This document shows positions 1 through 6,822 of a DNA stretch of 12,145 nt, in pieces. Positions within the stretch are counted from its first letter, which is position 1. Every line of letters begins with the position of its first letter. This DNA is from an uncultured Pseudomonadota bacterium (GTDB lineage: Bacteria; Pseudomonadota; Gammaproteobacteria; Methylococcales; Methylomonadaceae). The stretch spans positions 1 through 12,145 of the forward strand of contig CAIZCB010000374.1 in NCBI GenBank assembly GCA_903931355.1, written 5' to 3'. A program made the position numbers and the translations under genes. Under the pieces are notes generated by a model. That model did no database searches. It was not told where the DNA came from and saw only the letters and a list, made by a program, of their open reading frames with translations.

Positions 1-282
1 GTATAAAGCATCAGCACAAAGCTTGTTGCATTGCTGATTAACAATATTAACCATCACCCAATGACCTTTCAGCTCTTTTAGATTTTCAGTGGTGAAACTA
101 TCGGCACCTGAAAATTGCTCGGCATCGGTAGTAGTCGGTGGCGAAATCAGTTCGCCATTGTTGGTGCCTAATTTAACGGTGTCGGGATTAGCGGCAAGAT
201 ACCAAGCTATCCCAAATGGAATAATCGACATCGCAAACACCACGATAATGGTGATGCGATTTTTTTTATGCTGAGTGTTCAC
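1..282 (-). CDS. Membrane-anchored Cys-x3-Cys protein, SCO/thioredoxin-like (partial, C-terminus off the left edge)
   Basis: The first 94 residues are visible, read from a GTG at 282. A short basic start (about residues 5-9, with KKNR) leads into one hydrophobic segment (about residues 10-29). A polar extracytoplasmic stretch follows, and then a hydrophobic strand (VMVNIVN) ends in a CNKLC motif. This layout resembles the beginning of a SCO-type or thioredoxin-like copper-handling domain, but too little is present to prove the fold. The start overlaps the end of the SURF1 gene by 17 bases, so the two genes are probably translated from one mRNA. In many proteobacteria a small uncharacterised protein sits in this place, between SURF1 and the haem A synthase gene ctaA. 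I infer a role in oxidase assembly. No strong ribosome binding site precedes the GTG; the next in-frame ATG would cut into the membrane segment. Confidence 0.7.
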   Translation of the reverse strand, partial: MNTQHKKNRITIIVVFAMSIIPFGIAWYLAANPDTVKLGTNNGELISPPTTTDAEQFSGADSFTTENLKELKGHWVMVNIVNQQCNKLCADALY

Positions 283-1039
283 GGCGTTTTCTTGTACTAA
301 TCCAAATAAACAGACCGGTTAAGGTCACGGCTAATCCGAACCATTGTACTGCATAGGCCTGATGTTTTTCAGGTGGGATTGTTGCTTGGGTGTGCCAATG
401 TCTTACAAAACCTGCTGTTTGATCATCATCCAGCTCGATTTGAAAGTCATAAAGTGGGTAAGCTAATTTAGCTGATAACACTTGGCTATCGACAAATTGC
501 ACCACGGCTGGCCAAGTTTCGGTCGGTATTTCGCCACCCGCTAATTTATAGCCAACCGATGGAAATTGGTTAATTCTGCCTTTAATTGCGACGATTTCGC
601 TATTAATCGATACATCTGGCAATTGTTGACGATTGGCAGTTAGTGGCACCCAACCACGATTAACCAACACGGCTTTGTCCTGTTTATCCAATATAAATGG
701 CGTAACAACGAAATAACCGGGCTTACCGTCGATGATTTGGTTGTCGATTAGAAATGAGTGAGCCCCATCATAATGGCCGGTCATTTCCGCAGCTTGATAG
801 CGTTCACCAATTGCTGATTGATTCAAATTGATGATTGGTGCTTGCTGACCGGCTTGTTGTTGCGCCAAAAATTCTCGTTTTTGTTCAGCGCGATTTAATT
901 GCCAGCAGCCTAAGCTAAGCAAACCAGCAAGCAACAGCAAATACAGGCTAATCGCCCATAAATTAGTCCTAAATTCAAAACCCAAAGCCTTAATTTTCAT
1001 TATCTCTTCAATATTGGTTGGCAATAACAGCCTAATCAT
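266..1039 (-). CDS. surf1: SURF1 family cytochrome c oxidase assembly protein
   Basis: SURF1/Shy1 proteins help insert haem a into subunit I of aa3-type oxidases in the cytoplasmic membrane. The family architecture is complete: an N-terminal membrane segment ending in GCWQLNRAEQK, a large periplasmic region with GHYD, the signature VLVNRGWVP, and a C-terminal second membrane helix introduced by HQAYAVQWFGLA. The length is normal for the family. Two starts are possible. The ATG at 1039 has AGAAGG ten bases upstream. The ATG at 1000 (residue 14 of the long form) has a GAAGAG motif closer to it and leaves a more usual N-terminus (MKIKALGF); I slightly prefer 1000. The gene heads a second assembly operon, separated from the oxidase structural operon by the DUF2909 gene on the other strand. 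Confidence 0.95.
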   Translation of the reverse strand: MIRLLLPTNIEEIMKIKALGFEFRTNLWAISLYLLLLAGLLSLGCWQLNRAEQKREFLAQQQAGQQAPIINLNQSAIGERYQAAEMTGHYDGAHSFLIDNQIIDGKPGYFVVTPFILDKQDKAVLVNRGWVPLTANRQQLPDVSINSEIVAIKGRINQFPSVGYKLAGGEIPTETWPAVVQFVDSQVLSAKLAYPLYDFQIELDDDQTAGFVRHWHTQATIPPEKHQAYAVQWFGLAVTLTGLFIWISTRKRREHSA

Positions 1040-1040
1040 T

Positions 1041-1061
1041 GAGAATTAGCCTTCTATTCTC
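1041..1061. repeat. Inverted repeat in the SURF1/DUF2909 divergent gap
   Basis: GAGAAT (1041-1046) and ATTCTC (1056-1061) are perfect 6-base arms with a 9-base spacer, in the short gap between two divergent genes. If SURF1 starts at 1039, its likely Shine-Dalgarno sequence lies in the loop on the minus strand. It could be an operator or an RNA hairpin; six-base arms can also occur by chance. Confidence 0.3.
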
Positions 1062-1075
1062 GTTAAACAAACACC

Positions 1076-1360
1076 ATGCTTATCAAAACTATCGCTATCG
1101 TTGCTTTTCTCGCCATTATTGCCAGCCTTGGCATGGCTTTATTTAATTTGGTTCGCAGTAAAGATCCCGAACATTCTCGCAAGACGCTACGAGCTCTGAC
1201 TGCTCGCATCAGTCTATCTTTGCTGTTACTAATCGGTTTGATTGTGGCTTATAGCACTGGTCTTTTTCAACCTCAAGGCATCGGTGCTCGAATTGAACAA
1301 ATTCACGCCAAACAAGCTCAAACCACCCCAGAAGACACCACAGCAACAGCTCCTCAGTAG
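1076..1360 (+). CDS. Twin-transmembrane protein, DUF2909 type
   Basis: A 94-residue protein with two hydrophobic helices (about residues 3-24 and 46-64) joined by a basic, polar loop (RSKDPEHSRKTLRALTAR), followed by a polar Gln/Thr-rich tail. The size, the loop and the place beside a cytochrome oxidase cluster match the small twin-transmembrane DUF2909 proteins commonly found near ctaE and SURF1. Their biochemical role is not established; a part in oxidase assembly or stability is inferred from linkage. It is the only gene of this cluster on the plus strand. No clear Shine-Dalgarno sequence precedes the ATG. Its transcript ends at the terminator shared with ctaE. Confidence 0.8.
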   Translation: MLIKTIAIVAFLAIIASLGMALFNLVRSKDPEHSRKTLRALTARISLSLLLLIGLIVAYSTGLFQPQGIGARIEQIHAKQAQTTPEDTTATAPQ

Positions 1361-1362
1361 AC

Positions 1363-1402
1363 AAAAAAAAAGCGCGTACCCTTTTAAAGTACGCGCTTTT
1401 TT
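1363..1402. terminator. Bidirectional intrinsic terminator between DUF2909 and ctaE
   Basis: A perfect stem, AGCGCGTAC (1371-1379) with GTACGCGCT (1389-1397), has an A-run on its left (1363-1371) and a T-run on its right (1397-1402). Read from either strand this is a GC-rich hairpin followed by U residues. It lies just after the DUF2909 stop codon (1358-1360) and 15 bases past the ctaE stop, so it can end both converging transcripts. Confidence 0.92.
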
Positions 1403-1417
1403 ATCGCTCAATCTGGT

Positions 1418-2290
1418 TTACATCAAATAAACGAAGATAAACAAGCCTAACCAAACTACGTCAACGAAGTGCCAGTACCAAGCAGCCGCTTCAAACGCAA
1501 AGTGGTTTTCTGGAGTGAAGTGACCTTTCCAGCTTCTGAACAATACCACTGACAAGATAATCGCACCCACGCAAACGTGGAAACCATGGAAACCAGTCAA
1601 CATAAAGAAAGTTGAACCGTAAATACCAGAACCTAAAGTTAAGCCCATTTCGCTGTAAGCTTCATGGTATTCCAAAGCTTGGCAAGCAACGAAAATAAAG
1701 CCCAAAGCAACCGTTGCCGCTAAGCCTTTAATCAATTGTTGACGATTTTTAGCCAATAAACCATGGTGCGCCCATGTGCAGGTTACACCGCTAGTTAAAA
1801 GCAACAAGGTATTCAATAGTGGCAAACCAAATGCGCCCATCGGCTCAAAGTGACCACCGACATTACCTGGACCGTTAGTAGGCCAAATTGCCTCAAACGC
1901 TGGCCACAATGTGTTGTGAGTAGAACGACCTGGGCCTGTTAACTCAATTTCACCTAAAGCTGGAATTGAGATGTTACGGGCATACCATAAAGCACCAAAG
2001 AACACCGCAAAGAACATCACTTCTGAAAAGATGAACCACATCATACCCATACGGTATGAGATACCCACACCGTGGTTGTACATGCCGGATTCACTTTCAG
2101 TCGCTTGCAATGAAAACCAAGCGCCCAGCATCAAAATAAACACGCTAAAACCGGTTAGCATCATGCCAGAACCGATTGATGAACCGTTTAAATAGTTGGC
2201 AAAACCAGCCAGCATAATCATTAAGCCACCGGTTGCTAGTACCGGCCATACCGCCTTATGCGGAATGTAATAAGCTGTGTTTGTAGACAT
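1418..2290 (-). CDS. ctaE: Cytochrome c oxidase subunit III
   Basis: This is the third core subunit of the aa3-type oxidase, a membrane protein without redox cofactors that stabilises subunit I and its proton-uptake side. The 290-residue length and roughly seven hydrophobic helices fit the bacterial family. Typical landmarks are GISYRMGMMWFIFSEVMFF with the conserved Glu90, HGFHVCVGAII, and the C-terminal WYWHFVDVVWLGLFIFVY. The ATG at 2290 is preceded by AGGGG at about eight bases. It lies 14 bases after the ctaG stop and is the last gene of the ctaC-ctaD-small ORF-ctaG-ctaE operon, directly before the shared terminator. Confidence 0.98.
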   Translation of the reverse strand: MSTNTAYYIPHKAVWPVLATGGLMIMLAGFANYLNGSSIGSGMMLTGFSVFILMLGAWFSLQATESESGMYNHGVGISYRMGMMWFIFSEVMFFAVFFGALWYARNISIPALGEIELTGPGRSTHNTLWPAFEAIWPTNGPGNVGGHFEPMGAFGLPLLNTLLLLTSGVTCTWAHHGLLAKNRQQLIKGLAATVALGFIFVACQALEYHEAYSEMGLTLGSGIYGSTFFMLTGFHGFHVCVGAIILSVVLFRSWKGHFTPENHFAFEAAAWYWHFVDVVWLGLFIFVYLM

Positions 2291-2304
2291 GACCTTAACC
2301 CCTG

Positions 2305-2847
2305 TTAATTTTCTATGATGTTAGTTCTATCAAAAAATGTATAAGACAATGTAATGGTTTTATAGCGCTCAGGAAGCTTAGGATTTACCGCAAAGCGAAC
2401 CGGCATCTTTTTTTCTTCCTTAGCTTGAAACGTTTGCGTTTCAAAGCAAAAACATTGAATCTTCTTAAAAAACTCTTCCGCTAAACCCGGTGAAATACTG
2501 GGTATTGCTTGCGCCTTAATCGGGTTATTCGTGATGTTCTTGGCATAAAAATTGACCGTGTAATATTTACCTGGGTGAACTTTCATGGTTCGGGTTTCAG
2601 CACGAAACTCCATCGGCGTTTTTTCATTAATCGCTGTAATAAACTCAACAGTGATTTCCCGTGATTCATCAACTGTAAATTCAGTTTCCGAATCAGCTGA
2701 GGCCTGCAATTTTATATTTTGCCCTGTAATGTCACACAACACATCATAGAGCGGCACCAAGGCATAACCAAAACCGAACATCACCAAAACCACCAAGACT
2801 AACTTGGTAACAATTTTGGAGTTTTTACGTTCGAGATCTTGGCTCAT
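2305..2847 (-). CDS. ctaG: Cytochrome c oxidase assembly protein CtaG/Cox11 (CuB insertion)
   Basis: CtaG/Cox11 is a membrane-anchored periplasmic copper chaperone that delivers CuB to subunit I. The sequence shows one N-terminal helix (about residues 12-32) followed by VPLYDVLCDITG, with the conserved Cys38 of the family's PLYxxxCxxTG motif. It then has an immunoglobulin-like region with the copper-binding CFCF motif (Cys132, Cys134) in KIQCFCFETQTF. The end, LSYTFF, is also typical. At 180 residues it is full length. Its ATG overlaps the stop of the preceding 32-residue ORF (ATGA), suggesting coupled translation. Confidence 0.97.
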   Translation of the reverse strand: MSQDLERKNSKIVTKLVLVVLVMFGFGYALVPLYDVLCDITGQNIKLQASADSETEFTVDESREITVEFITAINEKTPMEFRAETRTMKVHPGKYYTVNFYAKNITNNPIKAQAIPSISPGLAEEFFKKIQCFCFETQTFQAKEEKKMPVRFAVNPKLPERYKTITLSYTFFDRTNIIEN

Positions 2848-2942
2848 TGCGAAATGGCCTTTAATACTGCAAACACATAAATCGTTGTAGCAATCGCGAT
2901 TAATACAACAGCAGTGAGAATATTTTTTGTTTTGGTATTCAT
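2844..2942 (-). CDS. 32-residue single-span membrane peptide between ctaD and ctaG
   Basis: Reading from the ATG at 2942 gives 32 residues: a short basic start (MNTKTKN), a hydrophobic segment of about 20 residues (ILTAVVLIAIATTIYVFAVL) and a short polar end (KAISQ). The TGA stop overlaps the ctaG ATG by four bases, and GGA lies about seven bases before the start. Small one-helix proteins at this place are known in proteobacterial oxidase operons and are sometimes annotated as a cytochrome oxidase small assembly protein; membership in that group is inferred from position and shape. It may help CtaG or the nascent oxidase. An earlier ATG at 2950 stops after three codons and is not the start. 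Confidence 0.75.
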   Translation of the reverse strand: MNTKTKNILTAVVLIAIATTIYVFAVLKAISQ

Positions 2943-2954
2943 TTCGTCATCCGA

Positions 2955-2978
2955 CACCCCACCGATTAAGGTGGGGTG
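2955..2978 (-). other. GC-rich intercistronic hairpin between ctaD and the small ORF
   Basis: CACCCCACC (2955-2963) and GGTGGGGTG (2970-2978) form a perfect 9-bp stem with a 6-base loop. It begins 25 bases past the ctaD stop and ends 12 bases before the small-ORF ATG. No U-run follows on either strand, so it is not a normal intrinsic terminator. A role in protecting the 3' end of the ctaCD message, or in setting the level of the downstream assembly genes, is inferred. Confidence 0.6.
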
Positions 2979-3003
2979 AATTGATTTGACTGTTAAGCCA
3001 ACC

Positions 3004-4617
3004 TTATACGTGCTCAGTTGGAATAATTTCCGGTGGCGTTGTAAAGGTATGGTAAGGCGCTGGTGATGGCACAGTCCATTCTAAACCGTGCTTGCTCGCA
3101 TCTTCCCAAACTTCAGCAGTCGCTTTACCAGTACCGCCTCTAATGGTGTCGATAACGATATAAACAAACAACAATTGGCTGAAGCCATAGATGAAGGCAC
3201 CAATACTAGACACCATGTTCCAATCAGCAAATTGAATTGCATAATCTGGAATACGACGTGGCATACCTGCTAAACCCAAGAAATGTTGTGGGAAGAACAA
3301 GATATTGACCGAAATCGCAGACAACCAGAAATGCAATCTGCCGATTCTTTCGTCATACATATTGCCAGTCCATTTTGGCAACCAGTAGTAACCAGAAGCC
3401 ATCAAGATAAATATAGAGGCTGGTACTAAGGTGTAATGGAAGTGAGCAACGATGAAATAAGTATCGTGGTATTGGAAGTCAGCTGGAGCAACTGACATCA
3501 TTAATCCAGTGAAACCACCCATAGTGAATAACACAACGAAAGCAATTGAGAACAACATCGGTGTTTCAAAAGTCATTTCACCTTTCCACATGGTTGCAGT
3601 CCAGTTAAAGACTTTTACACCAGTTGGAATCGCAATCAACATAGTCGCGTACATGAAGTACAACTCACCGGCAATTGGCAAACCAACAGTAAACATATGG
3701 TGAGCCCAAACGATGAATGACAAGAACGCAATCGCCGCAGTCGCATAAACCATAGAGGCATAACCGAACAATGGTTTACGAGCAAATACTGGAATGATGG
3801 TTGAAGCCACACCAAAGGTTGGCAAAATCATCACATAAACTTCTGGGTGACCAAAGAACCAGAAAATGTGTTGATACAACACTGGGTCACCACCACCCGC
3901 TGCATTGAAGAAGCTGGTATCGAAGAAACGGTCAGTCAACAACATGGTTACCGCGCCAGCAAAAACCGGCATGATGGCAATCAACAAGAACGCTGTAATC
4001 AACCAAGTCCAAACGAACAAAGGCATTTTCATTAATGTCATGCCAGGAGCACGCATATTGAAAATAGTTGCGATCACGTTAATTGCACCCATGATGGATG
4101 AGATACCCAACATGTGAACAGAGAAAATCGCGAACGGCAAAGCTTTACCTGTTTGTAAAACTAATGGTGGATACAAAGTCCAACCACCCGCAGGCGCACC
4201 ACCTTCCATGAACAATGTTGCAGCCAGCAATAACACACCAGCCACCAACATCCAGAAGCTCATGTTGTTCATACGCGGCAAAGCCATATCAGGAGCGCCG
4301 ATCATCATCGGAATCATCCAGTTAGCTAAACCAACGAATGCCGGCATAACCGCACCAAATACCATCACTAAAGCGTGCATGGTAGTCATGGAGTTAAAGA
4401 ATTGCGGATCAACAAATTGCAGACCTGGCTCGAATAATTCTGAACGAATAATCAAAGCCATAGTGCCACCCACAAAGAACATAATCAGACCGAACACCAA
4501 ATACATGGTGCCGATGTCTTTATGGTTAGTGGTAATAATCCACCTTAAAATACCCTTCTCAGGGCCGTGATCGTGGTGATCGTGATGATCATCATGTTCA
4601 GCTACGACAGCAGTCAT
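3004..4617 (-). CDS. ctaD: Cytochrome c oxidase subunit I (aa3 type, A1-like)
   Basis: The catalytic subunit of the proton-pumping oxidase, reducing O2 at the haem a3-CuB site. With the ATG at 4617 it has 537 residues. Ligands are all present: haem a His81 and His394, haem a3 His392, CuB His257, His306 and His307, and the His257-Tyr261 pair in GHPEVY. The D-channel Asp110 ([12 protein letters not shown]), Glu259 and the K-channel Lys335 mark an A1-type proton pump. The start at 4617 has GAGGT eight bases upstream; a longer form would need a TTG at 4635 with no binding site. The N-terminus carries an unusual His/Asp-rich run (residues 8-17: [10 protein letters not shown]). It follows ctaC by 45 bases. 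Confidence 0.98.
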   Translation of the reverse strand: MTAVVAEHDDHHDHHDHGPEKGILRWIITTNHKDIGTMYLVFGLIMFFVGGTMALIIRSELFEPGLQFVDPQFFNSMTTMHALVMVFGAVMPAFVGLANWMIPMMIGAPDMALPRMNNMSFWMLVAGVLLLAATLFMEGGAPAGGWTLYPPLVLQTGKALPFAIFSVHMLGISSIMGAINVIATIFNMRAPGMTLMKMPLFVWTWLITAFLLIAIMPVFAGAVTMLLTDRFFDTSFFNAAGGGDPVLYQHIFWFFGHPEVYVMILPTFGVASTIIPVFARKPLFGYASMVYATAAIAFLSFIVWAHHMFTVGLPIAGELYFMYATMLIAIPTGVKVFNWTATMWKGEMTFETPMLFSIAFVVLFTMGGFTGLMMSVAPADFQYHDTYFIVAHFHYTLVPASIFILMASGYYWLPKWTGNMYDERIGRLHFWLSAISVNILFFPQHFLGLAGMPRRIPDYAIQFADWNMVSSIGAFIYGFSQLLFVYIVIDTIRGGTGKATAEVWEDASKHGLEWTVPSPAPYHTFTTPPEIIPTEHV

Positions 4618-4662
4618 ACTTAAATACCTCAACAAAAATTAGAAAATGCGTTCAATCTGAAA

Positions 4663-5880
4663 CTAATTAGTTTTTTCAGCGACAACTTTATCAAGTTTAA
4701 CTTCACCGTTTTCCTTGCATAGTTCTGGCGCATTATCAATATCAGGGAAAATATCTTCGAGTTCATCAAGCGACAAGGCATGACAAGCTTGTAGCTCATC
4801 ACCAACTTTATTACCTAAATCTGGCGCATTTCTAATATAAGTAATCAAACCAGCTAATTGGTCTGCTGGTAATTTCTTGAAAGCTGGCATTTTGCTAGTA
4901 CCGGCTTGAACAAAGCCGATTAATTGATGTACATCACCAGTTACTTTGGCGCTGCCACTTAAAGCTGGATACCAACCAGAAATACCTTTACCATCAATCT
5001 GGTGACAAGCAACGCAGTTTGTTAAATAGACTGACTCACCTTTAAGTAACAACGAAGCGCGAGTTTGTTTACTTAAATCAGGCAAAGCATTTTGTTTTTC
5101 TAACTCAGCTTTAACCCATGCATCGTATTGCTCTTTTTCCATAGCAATAACCACGATAGGCATAAAGCCATGGTCACGACCGCATAATTCTGTACATTGA
5201 CCACGATAAACACCTGGCTTATCAACAGAAGTCCAAGCATCGTTGACAAAACCTGGGTTGGCGTCTTTTTTCCAACCTAAATCGGGCACCCACCATGAAT
5301 GGATTACATCAGCTGCGGTAAACAAAAAGCGAATTTTGGTTTTAACCGGAACCACTAATGGTTTATCAACATTCAATAAGTAGTTTGGAACAGAACGAGG
5401 ATCGATAGAACTTACGCGATGCGCTTTTTCACTGGCTTCATCCAAATGACTCTCAAAATGCAAACCGCTATCGAGATATTCGTAATCCCAATACCATTGT
5501 TTGCCGGTCACTTTAATGGTCATGTCAGAATCTTGAACTTTATCCAAATCGATTACTGCTTTAGTCGCTGGGATAGCCATCGCTACTAAAATCAATGTTG
5601 GAATAATGGTCCAGATAATTTCAACGGTAGTGTTCTCATGGAATTGTGCCGCTTTATGTCCTTTCGATTTACGGTGATGAAAAATCGAATAAAACATGGT
5701 ACCGAACACAGCAATACCGATAAACACACAAATCCATAAGACGAGCATGTGCAAATCGTAAATTTCATTACTGACCTGCGTAACCCCTCGCATGAGGTTG
5801 AGTGTATAGTCCGCATGTGCCGTCCCTAGACCCAAGGTCATCAGAACCAAACAGGCGAGCAGTTGCTTTGTTTTCTTCAC
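4663..5880 (-). CDS. ctaC: Cytochrome c oxidase subunit II with fused cytochrome c domain
   Basis: Subunit II accepts electrons through the CuA centre and passes them to haem a. In order there is a signal peptide (residues 1-23, ending AHA), two membrane helices (about 43-66 and 87-109), the aromatic patch QWYWDYEY (128-135), and the CuA cupredoxin with His194, Cys229, Glu231, Cys233, His237 and Met240. A class I cytochrome c domain follows, with CVACH (haem Cys289, Cys292, His293) and a probable axial Met331 in KMPAF. A tail of about 50 residues (353-405) holds two more cysteines, Cys366 and Cys388. The start is GTG with a strong AGGAGG seven bases upstream. The gene is first in the oxidase operon. 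Confidence 0.97.
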   Translation of the reverse strand: MKKTKQLLACLVLMTLGLGTAHADYTLNLMRGVTQVSNEIYDLHMLVLWICVFIGIAVFGTMFYSIFHHRKSKGHKAAQFHENTTVEIIWTIIPTLILVAMAIPATKAVIDLDKVQDSDMTIKVTGKQWYWDYEYLDSGLHFESHLDEASEKAHRVSSIDPRSVPNYLLNVDKPLVVPVKTKIRFLFTAADVIHSWWVPDLGWKKDANPGFVNDAWTSVDKPGVYRGQCTELCGRDHGFMPIVVIAMEKEQYDAWVKAELEKQNALPDLSKQTRASLLLKGESVYLTNCVACHQIDGKGISGWYPALSGSAKVTGDVHQLIGFVQAGTSKMPAFKKLPADQLAGLITYIRNAPDLGNKVGDELQACHALSLDELEDIFPDIDNAPELCKENGEVKLDKVVAEKTN

Positions 5881-5946
5881 GGAGTAGCCTCCTCGATTGT
5901 AGTTATAAACTTGTATGCGTATGTGAATTGAAGCGTCGTAACGGCC

Positions 5947-5959
5947 AGCCTTAAAGGCT
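5947..5959. repeat. Small palindrome in the ctaC leader
   Basis: AGCCTTAAAGGCT is a perfect palindrome around one central A. It lies about 67-79 bases before the ctaC start and about 13 bases after the likely transcription start on the minus strand. It could be a regulator site or a small hairpin in the leader; no known regulator is recognised. Confidence 0.25.
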
Positions 5960-5978
5960 TTGTTACTTTTTACTTATT

Positions 5979-6007
5979 ATTATCGCAAATTAACTGTGTA
6001 ATTTTAA
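5979..6007 (-). promoter_or_regulatory. Candidate sigma70 promoter of the cytochrome oxidase operon
   Basis: On the minus strand TTAAAA (6002-6007) and GATAAT (5979-5984) are separated by 17 bases. The -10 element matches five of six consensus bases and is preceded by TGC, as in an extended -10. Transcription would start near 5972, giving a leader of about 90 bases before ctaC. The -35 element is a weak match. Confidence 0.4.
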
Positions 6008-6019
6008 CCCATCACACCA

Positions 6020-6052
6020 CGGTAAACCAGAAGAGCTTTTCCTGATTTACCA
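6020..6052. promoter_or_regulatory. Long palindrome resembling a BirA operator, upstream of the oxidase promoter
   Basis: The left half CGGTAAACC (6020-6028) and right half GATTTACCA (6044-6052) are 15 bases apart. The known BirA operator is TTGTAAACC-N15-GGTTTACAA; each half here matches seven of nine. Seen as RNA from the minus strand, the same bases form a stem of at least 12 bp with two G-U pairs, so a hairpin is an alternative reading. It lies between the probable bio operon terminator and the oxidase promoter, which makes a biotin link possible but unexpected. Confidence 0.35.
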
Positions 6053-6060
6053 CGAAATAT

Positions 6061-6118
6061 AAAAAAGGCCTGCCAACATTGCTGTCGCCAAGCCTCCTAG
6101 CCTGCAGGCATTTTCGCC
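6061..6118 (-). terminator. Probable intrinsic terminator of the bio operon
   Basis: On the minus strand a GC-rich stretch after bioD can fold with GGCTTG pairing to CAGGCC (or GCCTGC to GCAGGC), and the right arm is followed at once by six T residues (6066 to 6061). It lies about 25-80 bases beyond the bioD stop. The loop is rather long and two foldings compete, so the exact stem is uncertain. Confidence 0.5.
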
Positions 6119-6136
6119 CTAGCAAGCTGATGTTTT

Positions 6137-6150
6137 TTGATTTAGATCAA
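6137..6150. promoter_or_regulatory. Perfect FNR/Anr-type box (TTGAT-N4-ATCAA)
   Basis: TTGATTTAGATCAA matches all ten fixed bases of the FNR/Anr consensus. It covers the bioD stop codon and is about 170 bases upstream of the candidate start of the oxidase operon transcript. FNR-family regulators control respiratory oxidases in many gammaproteobacteria, so the neighbour fits, but the distance is long for direct action at the promoter proposed here. Confidence 0.45.
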
Positions 6151-6822
6151 TTTTTTGAGAGTTTCCTGATTAAATTGCTGACTTAAATACTCAAAATCCG
6201 GCGTCTGAATATGCGGCAAAATCGCCAACAAAGGCACATCTAATTGCTGTTGCAAATACACTAAATTAGCTTCAAAACCTTGCATCAAAGGATCAATTTG
6301 CACCGCAACCCAACCCACACAAGACAAATTTGCTTGTTGAATCGCGTTCAAAGTCAATCGTGCATGGTTAATACAACCCAATCGCACCCCGACCACCAAA
6401 ATCACTGGCAAAGCTAAAGCCTGCGCCAAATCAGCATTATCAAATTCAGCACTCAATGGCGAATACCAGCCACCCGCACCTTCAACAACCACTAAATCAG
6501 CCCATTGTTGCAACTGCTTAAACCGATCAATCAGCACCGGCAATTCAACCACCACCTCACCACAAGCCAAATGCGGTGAAACAGCCGGTTCAAACGCATA
6601 CGGATTAATCATCGCGTAGTCCAAATCAATCGAGGCATTGGCTTGCATCAATAAAGCATCGGCATTTTTTAACTGCCCATCCTGCCAAACACAACCCGCC
6701 GCCACCGGCTTCATTCCCACAACTTGCAAAGCTTGCCCTTGCAAACCGCGCATCAAAGCAATCGTTGCCCAAGTTTTACCAACATCAGTATCAGTACCGG
6801 TAACAAAAAAACCCGCTGTCAT
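6142..6822 (-). CDS. bioD: Dethiobiotin synthetase
   Basis: BioD closes the ureido ring of dethiobiotin from 7,8-diaminononanoate, CO2 and ATP in the cytosol. The P-loop GTDTDVGKT (residues 9-17) and the following KPVAAGC (Lys38) are characteristic, as are VVEGAGGWYSPL (around 113-123) and VVGVRLGCINHARLT with its conserved Asn. At 226 residues it has the usual length. The ATG at 6822 overlaps the end of bioC by four bases (ATGA), so translation is probably coupled. It is the last gene of the bio operon; its stop codon lies inside an FNR-type palindrome. Confidence 0.97.
   Translation of the reverse strand: MTAGFFVTGTDTDVGKTWATIALMRGLQGQALQVVGMKPVAAGCVWQDGQLKNADALLMQANASIDLDYAMINPYAFEPAVSPHLACGEVVVELPVLIDRFKQLQQWADLVVVEGAGGWYSPLSAEFDNADLAQALALPVILVVGVRLGCINHARLTLNAIQQANLSCVGWVAVQIDPLMQGFEANLVYLQQQLDVPLLAILPHIQTPDFEYLSQQFNQETLKKLI

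Noticed and set aside
1229..1430. Short open frames on both strands around the DUF2909 gene end
   Set aside because: They run through the bidirectional terminator and overlap the better-supported DUF2909 gene in other frames.
2940..2950. ATG at 2950 as start of the small ORF
   Set aside because: It reaches a TGA after three codons; the in-frame start for the membrane peptide is the ATG at 2942.
4208..4570. 120-residue open frame on the plus strand
   Set aside because: It is antisense to ctaD, whose frame is proven by all metal ligands. The translation has no recognisable motif and reflects the codon pattern of the real gene.
4618..4635. N-terminal extension of CtaD from a TTG at 4635
   Set aside because: The GAGGT motif before the ATG at 4617 lies within the extension and supports the shorter form.
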